Assembly: GCF_039534125.1 (NCBI RefSeq)
Contig: NZ_BAAAUV010000005.1
Coordinates: 248,001 to 312,000 of the forward strand
Source: Actinocorallia longicatena
GTDB taxonomy: Bacteria > Actinomycetota > Actinomycetes > Streptosporangiales > Streptosporangiaceae
Direction of reading: 5' to 3'
DNA length: 64,000 nucleotides
In this document: piece after piece, positions 7,918 through 16,170 of the stretch
How positions within the stretch are numbered: the stretch's first letter is position 1
Layout of the letters: each line of letters opens with the position of its first letter
The notes under the pieces: generated by a model
Seen by the model: the letters and a program-made list of their open reading frames with translations, nothing else
Databases searched by the model: none
Told to the model about the DNA's origin: nothing
Translations under genes and position numbers: made by a program

Positions 7918-8598
7918 GTGGAGAGCGCATCGGCACAGGGACGGGGATCCAGAAGTGCTGACCGGGGTCAGCGGAGGGCGCATCTCGCGCAGTCGCGCTC
8001 CCGCGAGACCAAGCGGTCACTGGTGCAGGCGGCGATCGCGCTGTGGCGGACCAACGGGTTCGCCGCCACGACCGTCGCCGACATCTGCCGGGCCGCGGGG
8101 GTCTCCAAGGCGCTGTTCTACTTCTACTTCCCGCGCAAGGAGGACGCCCTCCTCGAGGCGGGATTCGTGTCCACCCGGGAGGCCAGGCACCGGTGGCGGG
8201 AGCTGGTCGAGGGGCCCTACGAGCTCGCCGAGGTGATCGCCGCCGTGCTGGAGGCCCTGGAGCGGACCATGCTGCGCAACCCTCCCGAACTCCTCGTCGA
8301 GACCGTCCTGGAAGGCCACCGGGCGGAGGTCAGGGCGCTGTCGGAGGGCCGCTCGGACGAGCACCACGAGACCCGGTACCTCCTGCTCGGCCTGCTGCGC
8401 CGGGCACGGTCCGACGGGAAGCTCCCCGCGTCCCTGGACGTCCTGCAGGTGGCCCGCGGCGCCCAGTCCCTGCTGGAGGCGGGCACCCGCCACTGGGCCA
8501 CCGGCGAGTACGAGGGCAGGGGCTTCGCCGAGGTCGTCACCCGCGACATCACGGCCTTCGTCGAAGGCCACGCCGCCCACCCGGAACTTACTATGTAA
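7918..8598 (+). CDS. TetR/AcrR-family transcriptional regulator
   Basis: 226 residues. The TetR helix-turn-helix is clear at about residues 30-80: RSLVQAAIALW, FAATTVADICRAAGVSKALFYFYFPRKEDALL. The C-terminal ligand domain is typical in size. The first 25 residues are basic and disordered, so the GTG at 7918 may be slightly too far upstream. It is divergent from the DapB-like dehydrogenase, the commonest arrangement for a local repressor and its target. Its own gene ends at a strong hairpin shared with the kinase gene that follows. The inducer is unknown. Confidence 0.85.
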   Translation: MESASAQGRGSRSADRGQRRAHLAQSRSRETKRSLVQAAIALWRTNGFAATTVADICRAAGVSKALFYFYFPRKEDALLEAGFVSTREARHRWRELVEGPYELAEVIAAVLEALERTMLRNPPELLVETVLEGHRAEVRALSEGRSDEHHETRYLLLGLLRRARSDGKLPASLDVLQVARGAQSLLEAGTRHWATGEYEGRGFAEVVTRDITAFVEGHAAHPELTM

Positions 8599-8607
8599 AG
8601 GCCCCGT

Positions 8608-8643
8608 CGCGAGGCCGTCGCCTCGACCCGCGACGGCCTCGCG
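8608..8643. terminator. bidirectional terminator hairpin
   Basis: A perfect 14-bp GC-rich inverted repeat (8608-8621 and 8630-8643, eight-base loop) fills the gap between a TetR gene and a convergent kinase gene. No T-tract. Confidence 0.8.
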
Positions 8644-8656
8644 CACCCCCAGGGCG

Positions 8657-10360
8657 TCAGGTGAAGGACTGCATGAATCTGCCCTTGAGGGTGTACTTGA
8701 CGTAGCCGCTTTCGCGTTCGCTGCCGCCGTAGACCTTCCAGGTCACGCCGCTGGACCAGGGGAGGTCGACCTCGAGGATGATGTGGCTGATCTTCAGGTC
8801 GTCGTAGGCGAGGCGCTTGGTGGTGTCCTTCACCAGCTTGGGGACGACGGAGAAGTCGACCGAGGTGATGGGGAACAGGTACTTGGTGAGCTGGGTCTTC
8901 TCGTCGCCGGCCAGCATCTCGGGGCGGGGCTCGCCGACGGTGCCGCGCAGGAGGTAGCTGTCGACGTTCCCCTTCTTCTTCGGGTCCTCGGCGGTCAGCA
9001 TCGCGTAGTCCGGGTAGATGACCAGCCGCTTGATCTTCAAGGGGGAGCCGATCGCGCTGGTGAAGGCGCCGGACAGGCCGGTCGCGTCCGAGAAGTAGGC
9101 GGTCTTCCCCGGCTCCTGTGCCCGCGGGGACGATGACGCGGTGCGGCCGGGCCTGTCCCCGCCGGTGGTGACGCGCGTCGTGGGCAGCGAGCCGCCGAGC
9201 AGGTTGTCGTCGCCCTTCGTCGTCGAGACGTAGTAGGCGCCTCCGCCGATCATGAGGGCGAGGAGCGCCGCCACGGCGACCAGCGGTCCCTTTCCGGCCC
9301 TTCCGGGCGGTCGCGGCGCCGGCCAGGAGGCCGGGTGGGTCTGCGGCGGGGTCCAGCCGGACTGCGGTGGGCCGGGGAACTGCGGGCCGGGCTGGTAGTG
9401 CTGCTGGTAGGGCCGGCCACCGGGCATGGTCGTGGCGGGCGGCGGCGGGAACGTCCCGGCGGGCTCCGGCGTCTTGAAGGTCGGGGCCGGTGCCGGGGGA
9501 GGAGCGGCCTGGCTCGCCGCGGCCGCCGCCTCGGCCAGGACGCCCGGAGCCAGCGTCGGGCGCTGGAGCAGGGACAGCAGCACCCGCTCCGCCGTCGGAC
9601 GCTGCGCGGGCTCCTTGCTCAGGCAGGAACCGACGATGGACCGCAGCGGCTCGCTCATCCCGGACAGGTCGGGCGTCAGGTTGAGGATCTTGTTGATCAC
9701 CGCGGGGAGGGAGTTGGCCTCGAACGGCGAACCGCCCTGGGCGGCGAAGGCGATCGTGCAGCCCCAGGAGAACAGGTCGCACGCGGACTCCGCCGGCTCT
9801 CCCGCGAGGATCTCCGGCGCGATGTAGGCGGGGGTGCCGATCGGCGCCCCGGTCAGGCTGGAGGTGACGTCCAGCGCCTTGGCGATGCCGAAGTCGATGA
9901 CGCGCGGGCCGTCGGGGGCGAGCAGGACGTTGCGCGGCTTGAGGTCGCGGTGGACGATCCCGGCCTCGTGGATCGCCGTCAGCGCGGTGATCGTGCCGAT
10001 GGCGAGCCGGTGCAGGTCGGCTCCGCTCTTCGGCCCGCCTTCGACGACCGCGTCGTGCAGGGAGGGCCCGTCGATGAACTCGGTGACGATGTAGGGGCGT
10101 CCCTCGAAGGTCCCGCTGTCCAGGATCTGGGCCGTGCAGAACGGTGCGACCCGCTGGGCGGTCTCGGCCTCCCGGATGAACCGTTCGAGCATCCCGGCGT
10201 CCTCGGTGAACCCGGGACGGAGCAGTTTCACGGCCGCCTGCCGTCCGGCGCCGTCCTCACCGAGGTAGACGACGCCCTGCCCGCCCTCCCCGAGCCGTCC
10301 GCGCAGCGTGTACCCGGCGAGCAGCGCCGGGTCTTCGTTCTTCAAGGGGGCGAGATCCAC
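8657..10360 (-). CDS. Membrane-bound Hanks-type Ser/Thr protein kinase with external sensor domain
   Basis: 567 residues. The kinase domain spans about 16-265: glycine loop GEGGQG, catalytic lysine K45, HRDLKPRN (HRD at 137-139), DFG at 156-158 and APE near 181. All catalytic residues are intact. A Pro/Gln-rich linker (about 285-355) leads to one transmembrane helix (about 359-378) and a roughly 185-residue outside domain that I do not recognise; it is not a PASTA domain. The layout fits a sensor kinase in the cytoplasmic membrane. It diverges from a small EF-hand gene, and a second kinase is encoded 1.8 kb away. Substrates and signal are not visible from sequence. Confidence 0.9.
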   Translation of the reverse strand: MDLAPLKNEDPALLAGYTLRGRLGEGGQGVVYLGEDGAGRQAAVKLLRPGFTEDAGMLERFIREAETAQRVAPFCTAQILDSGTFEGRPYIVTEFIDGPSLHDAVVEGGPKSGADLHRLAIGTITALTAIHEAGIVHRDLKPRNVLLAPDGPRVIDFGIAKALDVTSSLTGAPIGTPAYIAPEILAGEPAESACDLFSWGCTIAFAAQGGSPFEANSLPAVINKILNLTPDLSGMSEPLRSIVGSCLSKEPAQRPTAERVLLSLLQRPTLAPGVLAEAAAAASQAAPPPAPAPTFKTPEPAGTFPPPPATTMPGGRPYQQHYQPGPQFPGPPQSGWTPPQTHPASWPAPRPPGRAGKGPLVAVAALLALMIGGGAYYVSTTKGDDNLLGGSLPTTRVTTGGDRPGRTASSSPRAQEPGKTAYFSDATGLSGAFTSAIGSPLKIKRLVIYPDYAMLTAEDPKKKGNVDSYLLRGTVGEPRPEMLAGDEKTQLTKYLFPITSVDFSVVPKLVKDTTKRLAYDDLKISHIILEVDLPWSSGVTWKVYGGSERESGYVKYTLKGRFMQSFT

Positions 10361-10471
10361 GCCCGAATTATGGCGCCAAAAGATAACGGTCGCGGTACTT
10401 ACGGCCTCGGAACCGGACCGGTCATGGCTAGTCTTTTACGGTCAAGTATCACGAAACAAGGCGAGGAACGC

Positions 10472-10690
10472 ATGTCCGACATCGAGGAGCGCAGGGCGAA
10501 GGCGCGCCTGCAGTTCGACCGGTTCGACAAGGACGGCGACGGGTTCATCAGCGTCGCCGAGTACCGGGAGGTGATGGCGAACCTGGGTGACTTCTCCGAG
10601 GCCACCGTGCGGGCCATCTTCGACAAGAAGGACGCCAACGGCGACGGCGTCCTGTCCTTCGAGGAGTTCTGGAACTCCCTCAACCCCTGA
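10472..10690 (+). CDS. 72-residue EF-hand calcium-binding protein (calmodulin-like)
   Basis: A complete small protein with two canonical EF-hand loops and almost nothing else: DKDGDGFISVAE at residues 19-30 and DANGDGVLSFEE at 54-65. Both have Asp/Asn at positions 1, 3 and 5, Gly at 6 and Glu at 12, so both should bind Ca2+. No signal peptide or membrane segment, hence cytosolic. GAGGAAC upstream of the ATG supports the start. It resembles the short calcium sensors (CabD/calerythrin-like) of actinomycetes. It is divergent from a receptor-like Ser/Thr kinase and ends at a terminator. Confidence 0.9.
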   Translation: MSDIEERRAKARLQFDRFDKDGDGFISVAEYREVMANLGDFSEATVRAIFDKKDANGDGVLSFEEFWNSLNP

Positions 10691-10716
10691 CCGCCGTCCC
10701 GCTCACGGGAAACGCT

Positions 10717-10742
10717 TCGGGCCCGTCGAAGGACGGGCCCGA
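10717..10742. terminator. terminator hairpin after the EF-hand gene
   Basis: TCGGGCCCGTC (10717-10727) and GACGGGCCCGA (10732-10742) form a perfect 11-bp stem with a GAAG tetraloop, between converging genes. Confidence 0.75.
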
Positions 10743-10759
10743 GGGGAGAGCGGGGAGGA

Positions 10760-11926
10760 TCAGGCGATCTTGTCGTAGAGGGAGGCGGTCTCGCGGGCGA
10801 TCCGGTCCCAGCTGTGCCGCGAGGTGACGCGGTCGGCGGCGGCGATGCCGAGGGCCTCGCGGCGGACGGGGTTGGCGAGCAGGTCGCGGACGCGGCGGGC
10901 GAGCGCGACGGGGGACAGGTCGCTGATGAGGAGCCCGGTCACGCCGTCGAGGACGGTGTCGCGGTGTGCGCCGGAGTCGTGGGCGATGACGGGGACGCCG
11001 CAGGCCATGGCCTGGAGGGCGATGGTGCCGTAGGGGTCGTGGTGCAGGGCCAGGACGAGGTCGGCCGAGCGGATGAGCCGGGGGGCCTGCTTGCGGGCGA
11101 GTTCGCCGAGCATGATGACGCGGTCGTCGACGCCGAGGTCCTTGGCGAGCGTGCGGAGCTCGGTGGCGTCGGGGTCGGTCTCCAGGTCGGCGGCGTGCGG
11201 TCCGCCCGCGATGACGAGCTCGGTGCCGGGCAGCCGGGTCAGCGCCCGCACGGCCAGGTGGGCGCTCTCGCCGGGCCCGGTGAGCACGAGGATCCGGTGG
11301 CGCTCGCCGCGCGGGGCGACGGGGCCGCGCTCGGTGAACTCCTCGGTGTCGATGCCGGCGGGGACGACGGCGATGCGGGTGCGGGGAACGCCGAGCCGGA
11401 CGAGGTCGTCGCGGTTCTCGTCGCACGGGACGGTCGAGGCGGCCGCGGACCGGCCGAGCGCGCGCTCGAGACGGGCCTGCGCGGCGGGGTCGACCCGCGC
11501 GCCGTGGGAGGCCTGCGGTCCGTAGGTCTGGAGCAGCGGCAGCCGCCGCCCGGAGGCGAGCTGCTCGGGGGAGGCGCTGGGGGAGACGGCGTCGGCGCCG
11601 AGGGTGCGGGAGGCGGTCATGGCGGCGAGACCGGAGGTCCAGCCGTGCGCGTGCACGACGTCGGGGCCCTGTCCCTTCCTGGACCAGCGCTGGGCGAGGG
11701 CGGTCCCGAACTCCGCGAGGTGCGGCAGGACCTCGGCGCCGTCGAGGGGGCGTTCGGGGCCGGCCGGGATCGGGTCGACCACCACGTTCGCCGCCAGCGT
11801 GGTGCGGCGCTTGCCCGGCTTCTCGCTCCGGGTGTGAATGGTCACGTGATGCCCCTGCTCGCCCAGCTCACGGGCCAGCGGGGTCACCTGGTCGATACCG
11901 TCGACGGCGATCATCGAGATCTTCAT
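10760..11926 (-). CDS. GT4-family (GT-B fold) glycosyltransferase
   Basis: 388 residues. N-terminal acceptor domain (MKISMIAVDGIDQVTPLARELGEQGHHVTI, then DVVHAHGW) and a C-terminal nucleotide-sugar domain: VPAGIDTEEF, RILVLTGPG, a GT4 motif near LALHHDPYGTIALQAMACGVPVIAHDSGAHRD with the E-x7-E region partly altered (the first acidic residue is not obvious), and GLLISDLSP. This type builds alpha-linked sugars on lipids or intracellular acceptors. Start ATG 11926 with GGGAG about eight bases upstream. It lies between an EF-hand gene and a Ser/Thr kinase gene with no sugar-synthesis partners, so acceptor and donor are unknown. The 196 bp upstream hold no gene. Confidence 0.8.
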   Translation of the reverse strand: MKISMIAVDGIDQVTPLARELGEQGHHVTIHTRSEKPGKRRTTLAANVVVDPIPAGPERPLDGAEVLPHLAEFGTALAQRWSRKGQGPDVVHAHGWTSGLAAMTASRTLGADAVSPSASPEQLASGRRLPLLQTYGPQASHGARVDPAAQARLERALGRSAAASTVPCDENRDDLVRLGVPRTRIAVVPAGIDTEEFTERGPVAPRGERHRILVLTGPGESAHLAVRALTRLPGTELVIAGGPHAADLETDPDATELRTLAKDLGVDDRVIMLGELARKQAPRLIRSADLVLALHHDPYGTIALQAMACGVPVIAHDSGAHRDTVLDGVTGLLISDLSPVALARRVRDLLANPVRREALGIAAADRVTSRHSWDRIARETASLYDKIA

Positions 11927-12122
11927 GAGAGGCTCCCAGCTGGAGGCGCAGGAGCAGTCCCGGAAAGACGAAAGAGTGCCGTCAGGACGCGCTCACGCGC
12001 CTCCGGATTGATACTTCGGCAGATCAGAAACCTGCCACCGGAGGGCGTGCCTGCGTCTTAGGCACTCGAGTTACATAGTGGGGCATACTTCGCGATCGGT
12101 CAAGTCCGCCGGTGCCGCGATG

Positions 12123-13313
12123 TCAGCGGGGCAGCCTTGCGGTGAGCTCGTCGAGCAGCTCGGCGAAGACCGTGACGAGCCCCGGACGCTCGGAGAAGAG
12201 CCGGTCGAGGTGCGCCCGCCAGGCCCCGGCCTCGCTGTAACGGGCGGAGTCCGCGCGATGGACGTTGGAACGGGTCACGGCGAGGCGTTCCCGGTAGGAC
12301 GGCCCGAGCTCGGCGGCCAGCCGGTCGGCCAGCCAGGCGCAGGCGTCCGTCTCCGCACCCCGGACGATCATCCGTCCGCACTCCCAGGCGAGCCGCGCCG
12401 GATGAAGGTGCGGACCGGGCCGGGAGTCGGTCCCCGGCCAGGCGGAGGCGGCCCGGGGACCCGCCGCGGGCCCGGCCGGTGCCGCACCGGGACGCGGGGC
12501 GTGCACCGGCCCGGCCAGCGCGCCGAGCATCTCCGCGACCGCCTCCCCGGACGCCCGCCGCCCGGGATCCCGGTGCAGCAGCGTCGCGAGGACGGGTTCG
12601 AGCGGCCCCGCGCGCTCGGGTGCGCGCGGTGAACCGGACAGGATCGCGTGGAACAGCGCCGCCATCGACGTGCCCAGCGGGAACGGCGGCCGCCCCTCCA
12701 CGGCCGTGTAGAGGGTCGCGCCGAGCGACCACAGATCGGCCGCGGACGTCGGGGGCCGTCCCTCGATCTGCTCGGGCGCCATGTAGAGCGGCGTGCCGGG
12801 CTGGCTCCCCGGCGTGGTGAGCGCGGTGGCGTCGATGAGGCTCGCGATCCCGAAGTCGGTGATCACGGCCCGTCTCCCGGCCAGCAGCACGTTGTCGGGC
12901 TTGAGATCGCGGTGCACGATCCCCGCGCGGTGCGCCTCGGCGAGCCCGTCGGCGAGGGTGGCCCCGATCGCGGCGACCTCGGATACCTCCAGCCGCCCCC
13001 GCGCCGTGATCTCCGCCCCGAGCGACCGCCCCCGCATGTACTCCATGACGAGGAAGGGCACCCCGTCGTGGGTCCCGACGTCATGGATCGTGACGATCCC
13101 GGGATGGCTGAGCCGCGCGGTCGCCCGCGCCTCCCGCTGGAAACGCTGGAACAGCATGTCCCGCTGCCCGTCCGACAGCCGCGCGGGCAGCAGCACCCGC
13201 TTGACCGCCACCTCCCGGTCCAGTGACTCGTCCCGCCCCCGCCACACCTCCCCCATGGCCCCGGCCCCGAGAACCTCGACCAGCCGATACCGCCCACCCA
13301 GAACCACCGTCAC
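12123..13313 (-). CDS. Soluble Hanks-type Ser/Thr protein kinase
   Basis: 396 residues. Kinase domain at about 8-255: GAGAMG loop, K38, HRDLKPDN (HRD 134-136), DFG 153-155, APEQ near 185; all catalytic residues are intact. Unlike the kinase at 8657-10360, no transmembrane helix follows. After an Ala/Pro linker there is a roughly 110-residue helical domain (LAWECGRMIVRGAETDACAWLADRLAAELG, SEAGAWRAHLDRLFSERPGLV) that resembles small effector or docking domains fused to actinomycete kinases. I do not recognise it by name. The start is a GTG at 13313 without a clear ribosome site, so it may be leaderless. A hairpin separates it from the aldehyde dehydrogenase gene upstream. Confidence 0.88.
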   Translation of the reverse strand: MTVVLGGRYRLVEVLGAGAMGEVWRGRDESLDREVAVKRVLLPARLSDGQRDMLFQRFQREARATARLSHPGIVTIHDVGTHDGVPFLVMEYMRGRSLGAEITARGRLEVSEVAAIGATLADGLAEAHRAGIVHRDLKPDNVLLAGRRAVITDFGIASLIDATALTTPGSQPGTPLYMAPEQIEGRPPTSAADLWSLGATLYTAVEGRPPFPLGTSMAALFHAILSGSPRAPERAGPLEPVLATLLHRDPGRRASGEAVAEMLGALAGPVHAPRPGAAPAGPAAGPRAASAWPGTDSRPGPHLHPARLAWECGRMIVRGAETDACAWLADRLAAELGPSYRERLAVTRSNVHRADSARYSEAGAWRAHLDRLFSERPGLVTVFAELLDELTARLPR

Positions 13314-13325
13314 CCCGCGACGGTA

Positions 13326-13344
13326 GACCGGGCGGCGCCCGGTC
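13326..13344 (-). terminator. hairpin ending the aldehyde dehydrogenase operon
   Basis: GACCGGGC (13326-13333) and GCCCGGTC (13337-13344) with a three-base loop, between the stop of the dehydrogenase (13381) and the start of the next co-directional gene (13313). Likely end of the 17453-to-13381 operon. Confidence 0.55.
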
Positions 13345-13380
13345 CGGGAGCGGCGTTCCCGAACCGAGACATCCCGCCGG

Positions 13381-14796
13381 TCAGGCGGGGCGGAAGGAGG
13401 TGTGGGGGGCAGGAGCGGTGTGCTTGATCATGAGGTGGCGGGTGACGGAGTAGTCGGAGAGGGATTCCTGGCTCATGTCCTTGCCGAAGCCGCTGCCCTT
13501 GACGCCGCCGTGGGGAGCCTCGGAGGCGATCGGGAGGTGGTCGTTGACCCAGGTGACGCCGACGTCGAGCTGGTGGGAGACGCGCAGGGCGCGGGAGACG
13601 TCCGTGGACCAGACCGAGGAGGCCAGGCCGTAGGGGGTGTCGTTGGCCAGGGCGACGGCCTCGTCCTCGGTGTCGAAGGGCAGGACGACCAGGGCCGGGC
13701 CGAAGACCTCGCCCTGGACGATCTCGCTGTCCTGGCGGGCGCCCACCAGCAGGGTGGGCGGGTAGAAGAAGCCGGGGCCGTCGAGGAGGACTCCGCCCGT
13801 CAGGGTCTCTGCCCCGGCGGCGACCGCGCGCCGGACGAAGCCGTCGACCCGGTCGCGGTGGGCGGCGGAGACCAGCGGGCCGATGTCGGTGGACTCCGAC
13901 CACGGCGAGCCCGCCCGGACGGTCTCCATCGAGGTGCGGAGCGCGTCCACGGCGTCGGCGTACACCGAGCGCTCCACGTAGACGCGCGTCGCGGCGGTGC
14001 AGTCCTGGCCGGTGTTGTAGGTGGTGCCCATGGTGAGGCCGCCCGCCATCTGGTCCAGGTCGGCGTCGGCGAACACCAGCGCGGGCGCCTTGCCGCCGAG
14101 CTCCAGATGGACGCGCTTCAGCCCCTCGACGGCGCCGCGCATGACGGCCTTGCCGGTGGCGGTCGAGCCGGTGACGCTGACCATGTCGACGCCGGGGTCG
14201 GTGACCAGGGCCTCGCCGACGGCCGCGTCGCCGGTGACGACCTGGAGGAGGTCCTCGGGGGCGCCCGCCTCGGCGAAGAGCTCGGCCAGGCGCACCGTGG
14301 TGCGGGGCGTCTGCGGCGCGGGTTTGATCACCACGGCGTTTCCGGCGGCGATCGCGGGGCCGATCTTCCACACGGCCATGACCAGCGGGAAGTTCCAGGG
14401 GGCGATGGACGCCACGACACCGACCGGGCGGCGGATCAGCACCGAGGTGTACCCGGCCGACAGGACTCCGGCGCCGGTGCCGTCCAGGGAGCGGGCCGCT
14501 CCGGCGAAGAAGCGCAGGTTGTCGGCCGCGAAGGGCAGCTCGCCGTCGGCGAAGACGGCGGCGGGCTTGCCGGTGTCCTCGACCTCCAGCCGGGTCAGCT
14601 CGGCGGCGTTCTCCTCCAGCAGGTCGGCCAGGCGCAGCAGCACCCGGGCCCGGTCGGCGGGGACGGTGTCGCGCCACCGCCCGAACGCTGCGCGGGCCCG
14701 CGCGACGATCCGCGGGACGTCCGCGACGGGCGTGTCCGGGATCTCGGCGGTCGGCAGCCCGGTCGCCGGGTCGATGAGGATGCGGGAACTGGTCAT
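13381..14796 (-). CDS. Gamma-aminobutyraldehyde-type aldehyde dehydrogenase
   Basis: Oxidises an aminoaldehyde to the acid with NAD(P)+, in the cytoplasm. 471 residues with every catalytic feature: PWNFP (N135), IKPA (K158), coenzyme loop GSTATGK, general base in ELGGK (E232) and nucleophile in NTGQDC (C266). The C-terminal stretch SGFGKDMSQESLSDYSVTRHL is characteristic of the PatD/PuuC-like gamma-aminobutyraldehyde dehydrogenases used in putrescine breakdown. It is the last gene of a three-gene operon, 12 bp after an FAD amine-oxidase-like gene, which would supply its aldehyde. Expression is probably controlled by the TetR protein at 17582 through the site at 17483-17498. The family is firm; the exact substrate is inference. 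Confidence 0.88.
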   Translation of the reverse strand: MTSSRILIDPATGLPTAEIPDTPVADVPRIVARARAAFGRWRDTVPADRARVLLRLADLLEENAAELTRLEVEDTGKPAAVFADGELPFAADNLRFFAGAARSLDGTGAGVLSAGYTSVLIRRPVGVVASIAPWNFPLVMAVWKIGPAIAAGNAVVIKPAPQTPRTTVRLAELFAEAGAPEDLLQVVTGDAAVGEALVTDPGVDMVSVTGSTATGKAVMRGAVEGLKRVHLELGGKAPALVFADADLDQMAGGLTMGTTYNTGQDCTAATRVYVERSVYADAVDALRTSMETVRAGSPWSESTDIGPLVSAAHRDRVDGFVRRAVAAGAETLTGGVLLDGPGFFYPPTLLVGARQDSEIVQGEVFGPALVVLPFDTEDEAVALANDTPYGLASSVWSTDVSRALRVSHQLDVGVTWVNDHLPIASEAPHGGVKGSGFGKDMSQESLSDYSVTRHLMIKHTAPAPHTSFRPA

Positions 14797-14808
14797 GGGA
14801 AGAGTCCT

Positions 14809-16170
14809 TCAGGAGTTGAAGCCGACACCGAAGCGGTCGAGGAGGCGGAGCCAGGGGCCGCGGCGGCCGCCGCGGTCGTCGGAGCCGATCAGGGCGCGCC
14901 GGGTGAGCTCGACGACGGGCCAGCGCAGCGGCTCGGGCGGGAACGGCAGCGGTGAGCGCCGGACCATCTCCAGCCGGGTGCGCTCGGTCGACCGGCCGGC
15001 GAGCAGGTCCAGGGCGACCTGGGCGCCGAACCGGGACGCGGCGACGCCGAGGCCGGTGTAGCCGAGGGAGTAGCCGACCCGCCCGTCCAGCGCGGTGCCG
15101 AACATGGCGGTGAAACGGCTGGTGGAGTCGATGGCACCGCCCCAGCGGTGGGTGAAGGAGACGTCGGCGAGCTGGGGGAAGGTCTCGGCGAACTGCGTCT
15201 CCAGGGCGGCGAACGTCGCGGGGCGGGAGGACAGGGCCTCGTCGGTGCGGCCCCGGAAATGGTAGATCGCGTCGTAGCCGCCCCACAGGATCCGGTCGTC
15301 GGAGGTGAGCCGGTAGTAGTGGAACTGGTTGCCGGCGTCGGTGAGGCCCTGGCGTTCGCGCCAGCCGACGGCGGCGAGCCGTTCGGCGCTCAGCGGCTCG
15401 GTGACCATGGCGTAGTCCCAGACCGGCAGGATGAACGGGCGCAGCCGCCGCAGCGGCGACGGGTAGGCGTTGGTCGCGATCAGCGCCTGGCCCGCCCTGA
15501 CGGTCCCGGCCGGGGTGCGGACGGCGAGCCCCGGGCCGGAACGTTCCACCCCGGTGACCGGCGTGCCCTCGTGGATCCGGACGCCCAGCTTCGCCGCGAT
15601 CCGGCACAGCCCGAACACCAGCAGGCCGGGATCGACGAGCCCGCCGGTGCTGCGGACCCGCAGCCCGCCCAGGTAGGTGGGGGAGTCGACGTCGGCGCGC
15701 ATCCGCTCGGCGTCGAGCCAGACGGCGTCGTCGCCGTGCCGCAGATGGAGCCGCTCCAGCGCGCGGAGCTCGCCGATCTGGTGCGGCCTGACCGCGACGG
15801 TCGTCTTGCCGGTGAGGTTCAGCCCGGCGTCGACGCCGTGCCGGTCGAGGGTCGCGGCGAGGTCACGCAGGTTCTCCCGGCCGAGCCGGACCAGGGCGGG
15901 CAGCTCGCCCGGCCACATGGCCTCGCCGTGGGACAGGCCGTGGGTGAGGGAGTCGGAGACGAAGCCGCCGTTGCGCCCGCTGCCGCCGAAGCCGATCGTC
16001 TCGGCTTCCAGCAGCAGGACGTCGCGGCCGGGCGCCTCCTCCTTGGCCAGGATCGCCGCCCACAGCCCGGTGTACCCGCCACCGGCGATGACGAGGTCGG
16101 CCTCGGTGCCGGGCGGCGGCGGGGGGAAGGGGCCGGGACGGTCTCCGTCCCTGCCGGTCCAGAAGCTCAC
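14809..16170 (-). CDS. FAD-dependent oxidoreductase of PuuB/DAO type
   Basis: 453 residues with a DAO fold: FAD motif LVIAGGGYTGLWAAI (G30, G32, G35), SGRNGGF after it, and a C-terminal FAD motif region VGYSLGYTGLGVAASRFGAQ. The closest recognisable relatives are gamma-glutamylputrescine oxidase (PuuB) and similar secondary-amine oxidases, which release an aldehyde, H2O2 and ammonia or an amine. The GTG start at 16170 overlaps the TGA of the glycosyltransferase gene by four bases, so the two are translationally coupled. The downstream aldehyde dehydrogenase is the expected next step. No gamma-glutamyl-polyamine ligase (PuuA) gene lies in the window, which makes the upstream glycosyltransferase interesting. 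Confidence 0.85.
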   Translation of the reverse strand: MSFWTGRDGDRPGPFPPPPPGTEADLVIAGGGYTGLWAAILAKEEAPGRDVLLLEAETIGFGGSGRNGGFVSDSLTHGLSHGEAMWPGELPALVRLGRENLRDLAATLDRHGVDAGLNLTGKTTVAVRPHQIGELRALERLHLRHGDDAVWLDAERMRADVDSPTYLGGLRVRSTGGLVDPGLLVFGLCRIAAKLGVRIHEGTPVTGVERSGPGLAVRTPAGTVRAGQALIATNAYPSPLRRLRPFILPVWDYAMVTEPLSAERLAAVGWRERQGLTDAGNQFHYYRLTSDDRILWGGYDAIYHFRGRTDEALSSRPATFAALETQFAETFPQLADVSFTHRWGGAIDSTSRFTAMFGTALDGRVGYSLGYTGLGVAASRFGAQVALDLLAGRSTERTRLEMVRRSPLPFPPEPLRWPVVELTRRALIGSDDRGGRRGPWLRLLDRFGVGFNS

